64,000 nt of DNA, from the NCBI GenBank assembly GCA_002914805.1, contig JXTB01000102.1, positions 237,685-301,684 of the forward strand. Reading direction: 5' to 3'. This document shows positions 1 to 11,805 of the stretch, piece after piece. A program made the position numbers and the translations under genes. A model generated the notes under the pieces. That model was not told the origin of the DNA. It made no database searches and saw only the letters and a program-made list of their open reading frames with translations. The DNA is from Parasponia andersonii (Eukaryota > Streptophyta > Magnoliopsida > Rosales > Cannabaceae). How positions within the stretch are numbered: position 1 is the first letter of the stretch; every line of letters starts with the position of its first letter.

Positions 1-470
1 GATGAGAATCCTATCTCATGTTTGGTGTGCTAATTTTTGTTGAGTTAAGATTAGTATGTGTGTTTCATATTTTTAACTAAAAAAATAAACTTTGAGGTTT
101 GATTGATTTAGAAAAATACTACATTTGAAATTAATTTAGAAACATACCACTTTTAAAATAATTTTATAAACAATGTCATTTTACAAATGTATTTACAAAA
201 ATACCACTTTAAAAAGTATTTTGAAAATACCATTTTTGATTTACCAGTTTAAAAGTTGAATTTAAAAAAAAATACCATTTTTAAAAGTATTCCAAAAATA
301 CCAATTTTTAAACCACTTTAAACATTTATTATTTTTAACCAAATTCCTCATGTCTCTTAATTCCAAATTCTCAAAAAGATAAAATTATTCTCTTCTAAGA
401 ATTGAATTACTATTTTTGAAGTAGATTATTTTATTTCTATCTAATTCCTTTCATATTCACTAAACATGGA
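1..470 (+). repeat. AT-rich non-coding repeat, copy 1
   Basis: This stretch is built from short degenerate blocks of the type AAAATACCACTTTTAAA. It matches, in inverse orientation, the segment at about 20985-21545, including the flanking words around 40-110 and 340-430. The family is not identified. A CATGTTTGG word near position 20 and CCAAACATG near 510 could be inverted ends of a MITE-like element, but no target duplication is visible and the left end may lie outside the window. No coding potential is seen. Confidence 0.5.
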
Positions 471-756
471 ATTAATTTAATCTTATTCAATCTCATATTT
501 ATCCGGCCATCCAAACATGCGTAAACTTGTCATCTATATCAACTTCTATAGTGTAAGGGTATTTTCAATTAAGGCAAGTGAAAACATCATGCTTACAAGG
601 TTCGTCGTTTCTTACTACCCATTGGCGACTTTGATTTTGTGTATGCCAAGCGATGTAAGTGATGAAAAAGGAAACATTCCATCCAAATATTGCATGCAGA
701 AGTGTCTATGGCACTGAAAGGTTCGGTCTCCTTTCCATACTTATGGTGAATGATGT

Positions 757-3149
757 TGTCACGATCAAAAATCCAAGATCATGATTTTTAATAAATTTAT
801 GTGAAAAAATATTGATAAACATAAATTTCTAAAATTTTCAGAAAAATTCGAATACTTAAAATTTAAGTTTTAGTCCTCAAGAGTAAATAAATTTTAATAT
901 TGGACCAACTCGAGAAATTATAACATTATCTACTAGTTTTAAATTTCCAAGATATTTTTAATTTTAAATTGAGAGAAATGATAAATAATAAATTTTAGAA
1001 ACTTTTTATTTAAATCATTAAGTTTAACGAAAGTGTTCAATTTAAAACCATATACCCCTAGTTAAAATAATTTTCATAAAATCATTTCTGTGTCTAAGTA
1101 CTCGATTAAATATCGAAATCATCCGCATACATCCACTCAGTAAATATACTACTAATGGTTAAATAAATTTTTGACTTAGAAAATGATAAAATGATACAGA
1201 GTACGAACCAACCAATGAAGAGAACTGGAACTACAAGCATATGCCAAACATGCTGCCAAGCCACACGAATATCTATCACAGAATAATTTGACACCTGAAA
1301 GAGGAAGGAAGTAGGGAGTGAGCACGTGAATGCTCAGTAGAAAACTTAATTACCTTTTTAGGAAAAACCTTTATCGTAATTCTCAATACAACTACATAAT
1401 TAGTAATTCTAGAAAGCATTTTAATAACTATGGGGCATTCGAAACATATATAGGAAATCTTTACAGAAAATCATGGTCAAACTAAAACAAGATATATATT
1501 CAGGTTAAAACAGATAGAAAACTATAATAAAATAAGTATAGTGCACATTACATAAATCAATACATCACATGAGTTTTCATCCTCTCATCACAACTAGAAC
1601 AACTTATACTACATGTATTGAGTATTCTCTGCCTGACATCTATCTCTGAAAACTAAAGGGACACCCATATGTCAACACCTACTGAACCTGAGGGGCACCG
1701 AATGCCTATGCCTACCGAATGGAGATAGTCAGAAAACAAACCCCATGCGGGTTTACAGGATCTCACTGAAGGTGGGTGTACTAGTCCGCCTACTACAATA
1801 CCGTGATACCTAAGACGATTCTCATATATGATCATATGAAATGTGCAATATATATAAAGTCTCAAACAACCATGTAGTGGTTTGACATCATAGACATGCT
1901 CTGATTTTTAATTAAAATCAATTTTGTACTTTAAAATCCAAAAGTATAACTTCTATAGTTTTACCAAATTCCAAGTATAAAAAAATTTGTACAAAATCAT
2001 ATTTAAAAATATCTAGAGCAGTCTACAATGTTTTACAAATTCATAGTTAATTAAAATAACTATTCAAATAATCCAATTTAATAAAATCACAAAATTTCAT
2101 TTTTCAGAATAAATTCCAATTTTAATGAAAATAATAGAAAATAAGGAAATTGAATCCCCTACCTCAATTGAGTACTCAAATAGTGCTACGGAGATGTGGA
2201 GAAAATTTGGCGTCATTTGGGTATCGATTGGAAGGTCGGGCATCGTTTTAGAGCCTTTGATCGATAGGTTTGAAAACTTGATTTTCAATTGGAGTTTCAG
2301 ATCGTTAAACGGACTTCACCACTGAATTCAGAGCACCCATAAACGCTAGGTTAGACATAAAATTTGACTGATTCGGGCTCGGGCCGAACCTAGGCCCACG
2401 GCATGTAAAACGAGACGATCTAAGCCGTTAGATTTAGATTTTCTTGTCCGTCACCAAATATACACAATATATATATATCAAAATTTTTGTTTTCACGAGT
2501 ACATCACAAATATGAGGTTTATTGTATGATCCAACGGTCGGATTGAAAAATTTAAATATAAAACTAAAATAGCTCAAAATTAACAAAAATAGCAAAATTC
2601 AATCCGGACAATATTGAGTCAAGATATATATACCATGTTGAAGATCGTGATGAGACGAGTTGAACACAACCGATTTCATGGCGAAACGTCGCCGGAATTG
2701 GAACCGGCACCGGAAACTAGATCATGGTTTCTATGCGTCACCGGCGGCGAACGGGACGTCGTCAGGCAGCGGGGACAGTGGCGCGAGGATCGTTCGGCCT
2801 CCAGCTATCGACCACGGTTGGTAGTGGCACTCGATGATGCTGGGAAGGTCTTCGACGGAACTTCGCCGGTTTTTCGGGTCTTGGCTAGAAAATCGCGGGA
2901 GAGAGAGAAGATGCTAAGGGGAAGATGCATGCCACATGTCTGCCTTTAAATGAGCAGTACAATTTTTTAAAAATTACACATAAATCTTTAATTTTAAAAT
3001 TTTATTTCAAAATAGTCCTTCAGTTTTGCAAATTAGTCCCTCTATCAAAATTTCTTTCAAATTAATCTAAAATTTGAATTTTTAATTCAATTTATATATA
3101 TATATTTCAAAAGATTAAAATACCCTTCCAAAATTTAAGGGATTTTACA
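757..3149 (-). mobile_element. Solo LTR of a Tekay-type gypsy family (copy A)
   Basis: On the minus strand the element reads TGTAAAATCCC...GTGACA and is flanked by a perfect 5-bp duplication, GATGT, at 752-756 and 3150-3154. No internal region is present, so this is a solo LTR left by LTR-LTR recombination. It shares the box around 2330-2360 (the GGTGCTCTGAATTC-like motif on minus), a GC-rich leader (2640-2940) and a GAG/GTAGGG box (about 2161) with the LTRs at 35587, 38874, 44557, 58586 and about 24440. An open frame at 2614-2949 on plus is an artefact of the GC-rich leader. Confidence 0.85.
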
Positions 3150-3154
3150 GATGT

Positions 3155-4435
3155 TACTAATAGAAGCACTACAAAATCCATAACTCAAGGGCCTCTCTAT
3201 TTGGAAGACTAGGGAGACAGAACAGAGAGAGAGAGAGAAAGATAGAGAGATTTTTTTTTCCCAACTAAATATACGTACGTATTTTTTTTTTTCGAGAGAA
3301 AAAGTGCATCTATTTTTTTTTATCTATTAAGGATGATTATCTATTTAATAATGAATAGAAAATATTTCTTAATGAAAAAGATAATATTTTTGTATTGAAT
3401 GTGTATCAAATATAGTGCGTTCACTGAACCATATAAAAAATGTGAGATGTTTACACCTTAACCAGATTCATACTCTATCCTCATTAGTATAGTAGATTGG
3501 GTCACGCAACAATATGGGCAGCCCAATTAAGGACCAACGTTCAACATGAAGCATAAGGAAGTAATGGATTAGAAGATAGGAACATAGAATGTAAAAGAAA
3601 CTCAAATAGAAAGTATGATCTCATGAGGTAACCTCCTTAAAAAGAAGCAAGAGGAGAACTGCCATAAATTCAAACTTAAGGAAAAGAGATGACATGAGCA
3701 AGGGAATGACAAAACGGAGAGATTTGGATCAATGTTGAATTTTTTGGTTGATCAAGTTAATGAATGGCAAGGAGAAGCAAAATCAACAATTGCGATGATT
3801 AATGGCTTCAAATGGAAAGAGAGAGAGAGAACGAGTGCTTGGAAGAGAAATTAATGGCTCGGCAATTAAGAAACAAAACATTGGCTATGGATTGATGAAC
3901 CAAAACCAAATGAAACAATAAGAGAAGAACACAACTAAACAAGAAAAGAGAAAAGTGCACTTCGGCTAAGAGAGAGGAAGAGAGCAAATGAATTAATTTA
4001 TGCTTAGAAGTGGGTAAATCCGAGTGCGACACCTCGTAGCAACTAGAATTCTCTAGGGGTCTTCAAATGAGGTTGACACCTCATAGCTTCTAGAATTTTC
4101 TACAAAATTGAAAGAAGCCGTCCAACGGAATTGTGACATTTTATTGCTTCTAGAATTGCTTGGCATTGTCTTCCATTCCATATCACCATATGTGACATGT
4201 CGTTTTTAGTTAGATTGAATTAGCTAAACGGCATGTGGTTTGTAGCTTGGTGAATGAGGTGGCTTGGACATGGCACGAAGTGGGACCCTTTTTAATGAGA
4301 TTTTGCCAATTAGACTTGGACCTGCCATGTCAGAAACCACCAATTATTTTTTGAACCCTAATCAAATTATACTTGTAAGGAAAATAATAATAATAAAAAA
4401 AAAAGAAATAATCCCCAAAACACTTGGTCTTACCT
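3155..4435. other. Intergenic, no gene recognised
   Basis: The stretch contains GA-rich runs (about 3220-3250) and poly-T runs. Around 3600-4030 the minus strand is pyrimidine-rich and resembles an untranslated leader or LTR U5, but no ends or coding signals could be set. A short motif, TAGAATT with variants, recurs around 4050-4160. No function is assigned. Confidence 0.5.
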
Positions 4436-4556
4436 GTAGGTTTTTCTTGGGACAGAATGAACCTGAGAAAATTTCAAGGCTTATTGATAAATCTGAAGAC
4501 GTTATGTTGGTAATGCATTCCCTTATTTCAAATGTACCGGGAACCACATTCTACAG

Positions 4557-5016
4557 GGCGAACAGGGCGCAAAAGCGGTCCTGAATGAGTTAAAGGCTGC
4601 AATGGCATCAGGAGCACTTTTGCCACTGACCCGTCCGGGAAAACACAAGGCTGAGGCTGAGATAGCAGACAAGAAAATGTATTTTTTTTTTATTTTTTTA
4701 TTTTTTATTTTTACTGCATGGTATAGCGCCATGGCTTTCATCATGAAATATACCACAAGGTCCTAGCTGGTACTAATATCATCTTTCAGACTTCTATAAA
4801 CACGTTTCTTTAATTGGCTTCTATAGGGATCACTTGGTTTACTAACAGAATAAAAATTGTGCTGTCATTTCTGATAGTTGCCTTTTTTGTTTCTTGAAAA
4901 CAAAAAACAAAAAAGGAGCAAAAGCACGTTTCAGCCTCAGAGGCCAGGAGGACCCTTGGAATGTGCTAAATGAGGTTATGGGACTCACCCAACCAGTTCA
5001 GGGCACTTTCAGATAG
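4557..5016 (+). pseudogene. Two 3'-terminal exons of an unrecognised host gene
   Basis: An acceptor (TTCTACAG) at 4549-4556 opens a 122-nt exon, 4557-4678, that starts GEQGAKAVLNELKAAM and ends ...EAEIADKK. It is followed by a GT...AG intron, 4679-4934 (donor GTATTT, acceptor GTTTCAG), with a poly-T tract. The second exon, 4935-5016, joins in frame across a split codon, continues LRGQEDPWNVLNEVMGL and stops at TAG 5014-5016. The matching phase across the intron is good evidence of real host coding sequence. A possible earlier exon (about 4440-4509, FFLGQNEPEKISRLIDKSED) would join in phase, but the intervening intron would be only 47 nt. I do not recognise the family. The upstream exons may lie left of the inserted LTR or outside the window, or this may be a remnant. 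Whether it is expressed cannot be judged. Confidence 0.5.
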
Positions 5017-7380
5017 GCCTTGACTGGTTTCACCTATGCTAAATACACTACTACTGCAAAGGGAAGGAAAGTTTGTCATACTCTTACTGTTAGAATATTG
5101 CAAAATATCTGTAAAAGAGAGAGGAATAACATCTATCAGTACCTACTTTTCATGTTAGTCTTGTTACAGCACACGTTTCTGTCAAAATTTGGACAAGAAA
5201 CGTTGCAACAACGACCAAGGGAGAACTTTTTAACAAGAAATATAAAAATTACTGATGGAGAATTTTGTAAGAAGTTTGGAAAGTACTGTTCTTGAGCTTA
5301 AAATTTAGGAACTAAAAGCAAGACCTCTGCCACCATGAGCTGTTAGCACGTGTGGCCAAGACTTCTTCTCGAGAAGTAAGAGGTGTAAGGTTTAATCTTC
5401 ACCCCCAGTCCCCCTCCTCCCCTACTAACCGTCTAACAGACGAATACAATTACATAAAAAATAAAAATAAAAAAGACTTCCGCCAGTAACTTTTGCACCA
5501 TGTGCAGGACCTAGGTGTGCCCAGGGTAAGAGCATGCAAGGCTTGCTATACTCTCTTTTGTTTACAATGTGGTCAAGAGGTTCAAATCGGGGGTGGTGTT
5601 TCTCAAGGAAAAGATCACAGGTGATACGTTGGCCACACCAGATAAAGATTTTCCTAACTGACTTTCTATGTCCTTATTCATGCTTTAGATGTCTACCAAG
5701 TGAAAACAGACTGAACTAAAAGGATCCACATCTTTCCCCCCTTTGGGGTGGGCTCTTTTTATTATTCAAATTTTGACGTTTACGTCAGTATTGCCTGATT
5801 AACCGAATCAGGTTGTCATTCTTTTTGTTCCTTTAGGTTGTAATAACTTTTTCTTTCAAGAGAAAGGAGATTGACAATAAAAGTGGCATAATACATTAGT
5901 GCAAAAGATGTAACGAGACATTTCTTTGGCTAATTTGAAAGAGAAGGCTGTGTAAATACATAGGCTTGGGGGGAAAAAGACTATACACACTGCCAAAAGA
6001 ATTGATCGATGGACTCCTAAGAGCAGCAGACAAAGCTTTCAGCGCAAGGAATCACAAATCACAATTATCATATGATGCAAAGTTTCAAATACCAACCCAA
6101 CAATTAATTTGTGTCTTCAAAGTTGAACTCAGCTTTTGTATCGTTTTTAAGTTTACTTTTACAAAACAAAACTGTAATAGATTTTCCAGCCCGTAAAAGG
6201 GAAAAAGAATCTTTCAACTAGGACCACTACAACTGAAAAATTGAAAGACCAGTCATGATCTTTATCTCTCCATGTTATACAGAGCCAAATGAACCCATGT
6301 GCACATCTTATGAATTGATTCCTAGGAGTCCACTGTGAAAATAGCCCTATTTGATCTCTTGAAGCCACAACTATCAATGTACCACTCCCTGAATTCCAAA
6401 CTGAGCCTTTTTTTATTTTTATTTTTTTAAAATTATTTATTTGTTTTTTTTTTTTTTTTTCCTTTCCGCCAAATGCTCTGCAGGCACTGATTGTTGTAGA
6501 CGCTAAGGCAGAATTGTGCACGTTATTACTATAAAATAGTCAATCTAGAGTCCACAGCTCTAATTTTGAAGTTATCTTCATTTTCTTTTACTTAAACCTT
6601 CATCTCCTACTAAATCTTCCAATCCACTTAGCAGGCTCGAGTGCAAAACTGGAGGCTACAGTATCTCCTTATAACTCTGGTATTCACAGTCAGATAGTCT
6701 ACTCGGTGTATCACATATTCACGTATGTTCAGATTCTTCAGAAAATGGTTTTTCCTGAATTCTACGGTCTATCTCGAACAGGGGTGTATTGAATTCTTAG
6801 TTATTGGGATTTCAAATTGCTAACATATTTCTAGTCACCATTATAAGATTCAGTTCGACACTAACCTATAACTCAAAATTACCAACCTAATTACTCAATT
6901 TCCTGAAAATGAACTTGGGATACATCTAGAATTCATGCCTAAGAGGACATGATGTAACAACATTAAACTGGTAGAATAAGGGGAATATGCACATAAATCT
7001 AATAAAGCGAGCAGCAAAAAAGGCACGTAACCGAAAGACATCCTTAGAAATCCATTACCACCATCGGCCCAAAACTATGTTCATTCTTCCAGTAACTGAA
7101 CAACCTAAAGCCATACAAGTTATCTTTGTTGATCAACATTTCCAATGTTAACAGTATGAATCCAAAAAGGCCAGCTTCAAAACATGTGTATTCACCAGTA
7201 TTTCCAACGAAATTGTAAATTTCCTTGATGCCTTAGATTAGAACAATGCCCACCATCAGACTAGATACAAACGAAAAAAAAAACAAATAGGCCAAATATA
7301 AAGCAGCTACAATCAGTCATTTAACCAACTAAGAAATCTCAATCAACAAGAAAGCAAGCAACAAAGTTCATCTTTCTGAG
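5017..7380. other. Intergenic, no gene recognised
   Basis: This 2.4-kb stretch has no credible coding frame. It may begin with the 3' untranslated region of the gene fragment ending at 5016. Two short GC-richer patches (about 5320-5420 and 5510-5620) contain words like tRNA B boxes but do not make a convincing SINE. A poly-T run lies at 6449-6463. The remainder is ordinary AT-rich plant intergenic DNA. Confidence 0.5.
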
Positions 7381-7463
7381 AGCATAACAGTTTATTTCAC
7401 CTAAATTAGATACAAAAAACACTAGCCAAAGTTCCTGATAACTCGCCATTCCCAATTAATGGC

Positions 7464-7469
7464 TTTATT
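7464..7469 (-). terminator. Candidate AATAAA polyadenylation signal of CCME
   Basis: The minus strand reads AATAAA here, about 255 nt after the CCME stop codon. A second AATAAA lies at 7391-7396. Plant signals are loose, so this is the best candidate and not a demonstrated site. Confidence 0.4.
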
Positions 7470-7722
7470 TCATTTAAACGAAAAAGGTTACAAAATCACC
7501 AATGGATGTTCAATACAACACCAAAATTTGAATCTTATGATTCTTCCCTCATAAAATTAACTCTCTTGCTCAATAGAAACTGGTATATCCGACCTAACTA
7601 CAAATCAAACATCAAATCAACCAAAGCTATTCAATTATCCGGTTCTTCCTTCCTGTATAATATACTCATTACTCAATATTTATACCAACATAGAATTCAA
7701 ATTCTGAATCATACCCATCTAT

Positions 7723-8496
7723 CTACTCCGACTTAAACTCGGCCCCAACGGCTTTTTCAGATTCAATCTTCTTCTTATTCTTCTCAATCGCCAAAGCCAC
7801 TTCCTTGGGCATATACTTCTCATCATGCTTAGCCAAAACCTCCGTAGCCACGAAGTAGCATTCCCCGCTCCTCGCCTTCCCGGAAACGCTTTTCGCAGAA
7901 ACCTCGTTCCGAATCTCGTCGGTGATCGGCTTAACAAACCCTTCGACCACCGCCGAGTGCCCCTCCCGAAACAAATCGGGCAAATTGCCCTGGAACCTGA
8001 CCAGAATATCGGTGATCAAATCCGTAACAACGAATTCGATCTCCGGCGAGGAAGAGGGGTGGACCACGCTGCCTTCGAGGACCAAACCCCCCAGCCGGAA
8101 CTTGCTCTTGCTAGGGTTAGCTACGAATTTGTCGAGGGCTTCGGTTGGGGTGACGTAGAAGACCAATTGGTCCTGGAAGGAGTTGAGGACGATGACGATG
8201 AACCCAGCGACGCAGCCGAAGCTGAGGGCGTAGAGCCAGAGCCGCCGGGTCTGCATCTGCCGGGCCCGGGCACCGATGTCGACGGACTTGGCCCGTTTCG
8301 GGCTGCTCCGGGCCGTGGAGAGGAACCGGAGCCCGAGAGCGAGGTTTTCAGGGATCGGGCGGTGGAGGGAGAGCGGGGAGAGGATCAACGGTGGAGATTG
8401 GAAGATGGGTTGTCGGCGGAAGGTGGCGGTGGCGGCTGTTGTTGTGGTGGCGCGGAGGAGATGGGATCTGAGACGGAGCGCCAGGCGAGCCGCCAT
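7723..8496 (-). CDS. CCME: Cytochrome c-type biogenesis protein CcmE, mitochondrial
   Basis: This intact, intronless frame encodes 257 residues, close to the usual length of plant CCME. CcmE is the haem chaperone of system I cytochrome c maturation: it binds haem covalently on the intermembrane-space side of the inner membrane and passes it to apocytochrome c through the CcmF complex. The N-terminus (1-80) is rich in Arg, Leu, Ser and Thr and lacks acidic residues at its start, as in a mitochondrial targeting peptide. One membrane anchor lies at about 86-106. The OB-fold domain follows, with the FRLGGLVLEGSV motif at 133-144. The haem-attachment motif LAKHDEKYMP holds His224 and Tyr228, so the active residues are kept. 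The tail is Lys/Glu-rich. The ATG at 8494-8496 is the only start that supplies a targeting peptide. The upstream leader on minus is CT-rich. No stops or frameshifts are present, and it is the only clearly intact host gene here. Confidence 0.95.
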   Translation of the reverse strand: MAARLALRLRSHLLRATTTTAATATFRRQPIFQSPPLILSPLSLHRPIPENLALGLRFLSTARSSPKRAKSVDIGARARQMQTRRLWLYALSFGCVAGFIVIVLNSFQDQLVFYVTPTEALDKFVANPSKSKFRLGGLVLEGSVVHPSSSPEIEFVVTDLITDILVRFQGNLPDLFREGHSAVVEGFVKPITDEIRNEVSAKSVSGKARSGECYFVATEVLAKHDEKYMPKEVALAIEKNKKKIESEKAVGAEFKSE

Positions 8497-9347
8497 TGGG
8501 TTTCGCTTCAGAGAGAGGAGCTTTTTAGGGGTTTGCCAGGGGCGGGGGGGTTTTTCTCGTTTTATTTTGTTTTGGATTTTTCTGGATGGAGAACAGCGGT
8601 GTCAAACGGGCCGGCGCTAAAGAGCTGCAATAAGCACGTTACGTTACGATTAGTCATCGAAGAACCGTTAAAAAAAAAAATAATTAGTTTGTCAAAAACA
8701 ATATACATGATTTAAATTTATTTTAATTTTTTTTGGACATAATTATAACAATATAAATGTTAAAAAAAATTAGAAAAGAATAAAAATTAAAATATTTTCT
8801 TGTTTAAATAATATATATTATAAGTATTATGTTAATTTTTAATTTTTTTAACACAAAAAATTCTAAAATTTAATAATAAGTCTTAATCAAAGAGTTTAAA
8901 GATATTAAGAATCTAAGTCAAAACTATCTTTAATAATTCTTGAGGGTGAAGAAAAATATTAGTTAGTTGTCAATTATAATTTTTGAATTTTACATTTTGA
9001 TATAATTTGAGTATGTACTAATTTAGTTGGTATATATTTTATCTCTAAAAGTTTAAATTAATTATCATTTCTCACATTCATTTTAATATTTTAATTTATA
9101 TTTATTCTCAATTTTCAAATAATTTTTTTATTACATAATAATTAATAATTTATAATTCATAATTACTTAAAAAGAATTATGTCTATTAGTATAGCAATTA
9201 AACTTAAAAAAAATTCAATAATGAGCAAGATTATGGAATAAAATAGAAATAATTAAACTTGAAATCATATAAGATATAAAAAATATGCAATGTCAGACAC
9301 AAAAATACATAATAAAAAACAAGTATGATAAGTCATGGAAATAACAT
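8497..9347. other. CCME upstream region
   Basis: The first 120 bases upstream of the CCME ATG are pyrimidine-rich on the minus strand (a CTCCTCTCTCT patch), as is common near plant transcription starts. No convincing TATA box is seen. From about 8650 the sequence becomes very AT-rich up to the 5' LTR of the Tat element, without genes. Confidence 0.45.
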
Positions 9348-10178
9348 TGTATCTATGGGACCTGTTCCCAAGCCATACGCCACGTGGAAGGCCACGTGGG
9401 TCGCACGTGATCTCACAATCGGCCATTGGGCCGTCCGAAGTTTGGGCCGAGCCCATCACAGACACTGGACAGTCTGGCCCAGTCCGACCCCAACCTCGAC
9501 AGTTGGGAGTTGGAAGCCCCAAGGGTCTTCCACCTGAGTACAATAGCCCTTACCTCGACAGTTAGGGGGGTCGGAAGCCCCAAGGATCCTCCATCTGAAT
9601 ACAATAGAAAACAACTCACGACCCCAGACCCAGACAGAGCATTTAATGCGATCTTAGGTAGGCGTGCGCAAGGGGCAAGCCGTCCTGACAGAATGACGAT
9701 TTACCCAAATCTCACCCCTGACAGATTCAAGCCGTAGGAGGCGGCGGAAATCAGGCTACGGCGATACAGAGGAGATCACGGAAATCTTGACCCGTGACTT
9801 CTGAAAAAGATTTTGAGGAGAAAGGTACTCAGTTCTGAGATTGAGGCCCGCATAGTTCACAATCTCAGAACTATTTATATAAGAGCCTTGCGTTCCCGAG
9901 AGGAGTATGTACGCTTACAAAAAGAAATATATAGAAAAGCCTATGAGCAAGAAAGAAAAAAAAGAGATATTCATACTGAAATATTTTCTTGCTACCCTGT
10001 ATCAAAGATAAACCACTGACTTAAGTATCAGAGAGTCTTTGCAGGTAGCCACCCTCACCTTTCCGACCTTGCTTGGAGTTCAGAGTACTTTGGGACAGTG
10101 AGGACACGTGGACAGTTGGAGAATACAGCATCAGTAGTTCGAGATACGTGGACGGCTGGTGAGAAACTTGCTCCAACA
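9348..10178 (+). repeat. 5' LTR of the Tat element
   Basis: It runs from TGTATCTATGGGACC to CTCCAACA and aligns along its length with 19264-20056. Shared blocks include CCACGTGG, CAGACCCAGACAGAG, ATTTAATGCGATC and CACTGACTTAAG. TTTATATAAG at about 9874-9883 is a plausible TATA box. About 9470-9600 holds a local duplication of a CTCGACAGTTGGG...CCCCAAGG module that is single in the 3' LTR. Confidence 0.85.
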
Positions 10179-10179
10179 G

Positions 10180-10197
10180 TTTGGCGCCATCTGTGGA
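10180..10197 (+). other. Primer-binding site
   Basis: TTTGGCGCCATCTGTGG begins one base after the 5' LTR end (CCAACA, G). TGGCGCC-type sites with this downstream word are typical of Tat/Retand elements and serve as tRNA 3'-end primers for minus-strand DNA synthesis. Confidence 0.75.
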
Positions 10198-10274
10198 AAA
10201 GAGGTTGAGCGTGAGAAAAAGAGTAGGAGATTCACGACCGCGCTCTCCCCGAACGAAAAGCCATACAACGTCTG

Positions 10275-11787
10275 ATGGTACCCTCAAGAATGACAATCAG
10301 GAGCACATGTCCCGATGCCGGAGGGAGCTCCCAAGAAGCACGACCAGATCTGGATCAGATGCTTGCCACCCTGGCGGAAGCAAACCGGAAGGCAGAGATG
10401 GCCCACGAGGCCATCCTGGGTTTAAGGGATGAGGTCGCAGAGGTACACAGAGATAACGCTTGCCTCGAAGGGTTACTGGCGAGTGAAGACAGGACCCAGC
10501 GGAGGGAAGATTTCGACGAAGAAGTCTAGCAAGAATTTGGAAGCCAACCGCGGTGAGAAGCTCCCGTCCCATCCGGGTCACGGATGCAGGGGGCATGACA
10601 AAGCCAGTCGAGACCCTTCCAAACCAGGGGGGCAACGGGCGGAAGACACCATGGAAGCCCTGGGGGTATGCCCCCCTGACTGGAAGCAAGAGATGATGGC
10701 AGAGTTGGGTAAGAGACTCGGCACCCATCACAGCCAGACCCCGGATGATCTGGCAGAACAAACTGTGCGAGGCATCAACCGGACGGCCTTCACTGACTGG
10801 ATCCAGATGGAACCCAGACCGAGGGATTTCACGACCCCGACTTTCAGGCCGTTCGAGGGGAAAACCGACCCCCTCGACCACATATACCACTTTCAGCAGA
10901 AGATGGCCTTGGAGACCAGGGACGAGACCGTGACCTATGAAGTCTTCTCTACGACCCTTGCGGGACCAGCCCTGCTATGGTTCAAGCAGCTCCCGGAAAA
11001 GTCCATAAACGGGTTCGAAGACTTCTGCAAACTTTTCCTGAAGTAGTACGCAGGTGTCCGAAGACAACAAAAAACCATACGAGACCTAGACCATTTGGAG
11101 CAGGCCGCAAATGAGTCCCCGCGGGATTATCTCTCGCGTTTCCACGAGGTAATGTCACTGGTCCATAACGCCGACTCGGTCCAAGCCGCAGGCTCGTTCG
11201 TCAGGAGCCTGCGGCCAGGATCAATGCTATCGGACCACCTCATTCTAAATCTTCCGTACGATATGGCAGATGTCCAGGCAAAGTCAGAAGGGGTATTCAA
11301 GGTGCTAGAAAGCCACCAGAAGGCGCCCAAGACCTCTGTTGCAATAACAGCAACGCCAGTACAACCCCCAGCCCCGCAAGGGGTAAAGAGGCCCTCACTG
11401 GGCCAAGGGCCAGCTCCAAAGCAGGAAGTCCCCGTCTGGGACGGTCATGAGGGAGGCAAGAGGAGGAAGACGACTCGTGACCCTCTGCCGAAGTATGAGC
11501 TCAACATGCCGATCGACGTGATCTACCTCCAAAATAAAGACAAGGGCATTTTCAAAGACCCACCCAAATCTGGCGTCCATGAGCATATGAAGAACAGGAA
11601 CAGGTATTGCCAGTTCCACAAAGACTTCAGGCACGACACCGTCCACTGCCGCAACCTTTACGCTCAGGTCATGTTGGCGATCCACACTGGTAGGTTGAAG
11701 CAGTACGTGAAAACCGGCAAAACCCATCTACTGGAAGACATCACCAGGCCTGAGAAAGGGAAGCAGGCCCAAGCCTCTGGGTCATGA
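10275..11787 (+). pseudogene. gag: Tat Gag (broken)
   Basis: Structural capsid polyprotein of the element. A coiled, charged N-terminal part (10275-10529) lies in one frame. The retrotransposon gag core (10429-11046) lies in another frame, with FRPFEGKTDPLDHIYHFQQK and the hydrophobic ALLWFKQLP helix. The second half (11095-11787) contains FHEVMSLVHNADSV, then RYCQFHKDFRHDTVHCRNL, the Cys/His region usual in Tat Gag. The core ends at TAG 11044-11046, where related elements have Gln. At least one frame change and one nonsense codon are present, so no full Gag can be made. Confidence 0.85.
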
Positions 11788-11805
11788 GAGCAGACCCTGA
11801 GGATA

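Noticed and set aside
2614..2949. Open frame of 111 codons on plus
   Set aside because: It lies in the GC-rich leader of the reverse-oriented solo LTR. No family features are present and the equivalent region of other LTRs is not open.
5320..5620. tRNA-like B-box words suggesting SINEs
   Set aside because: Only loose matches, with no A box at the right distance, no 3' tail and no target duplication.
7825..8715. 296-codon open frame on plus opposite CCME
   Set aside because: It is the shadow of the CCME gene caused by its GC-rich coding sequence. The minus-strand frame has clear CcmE motifs.
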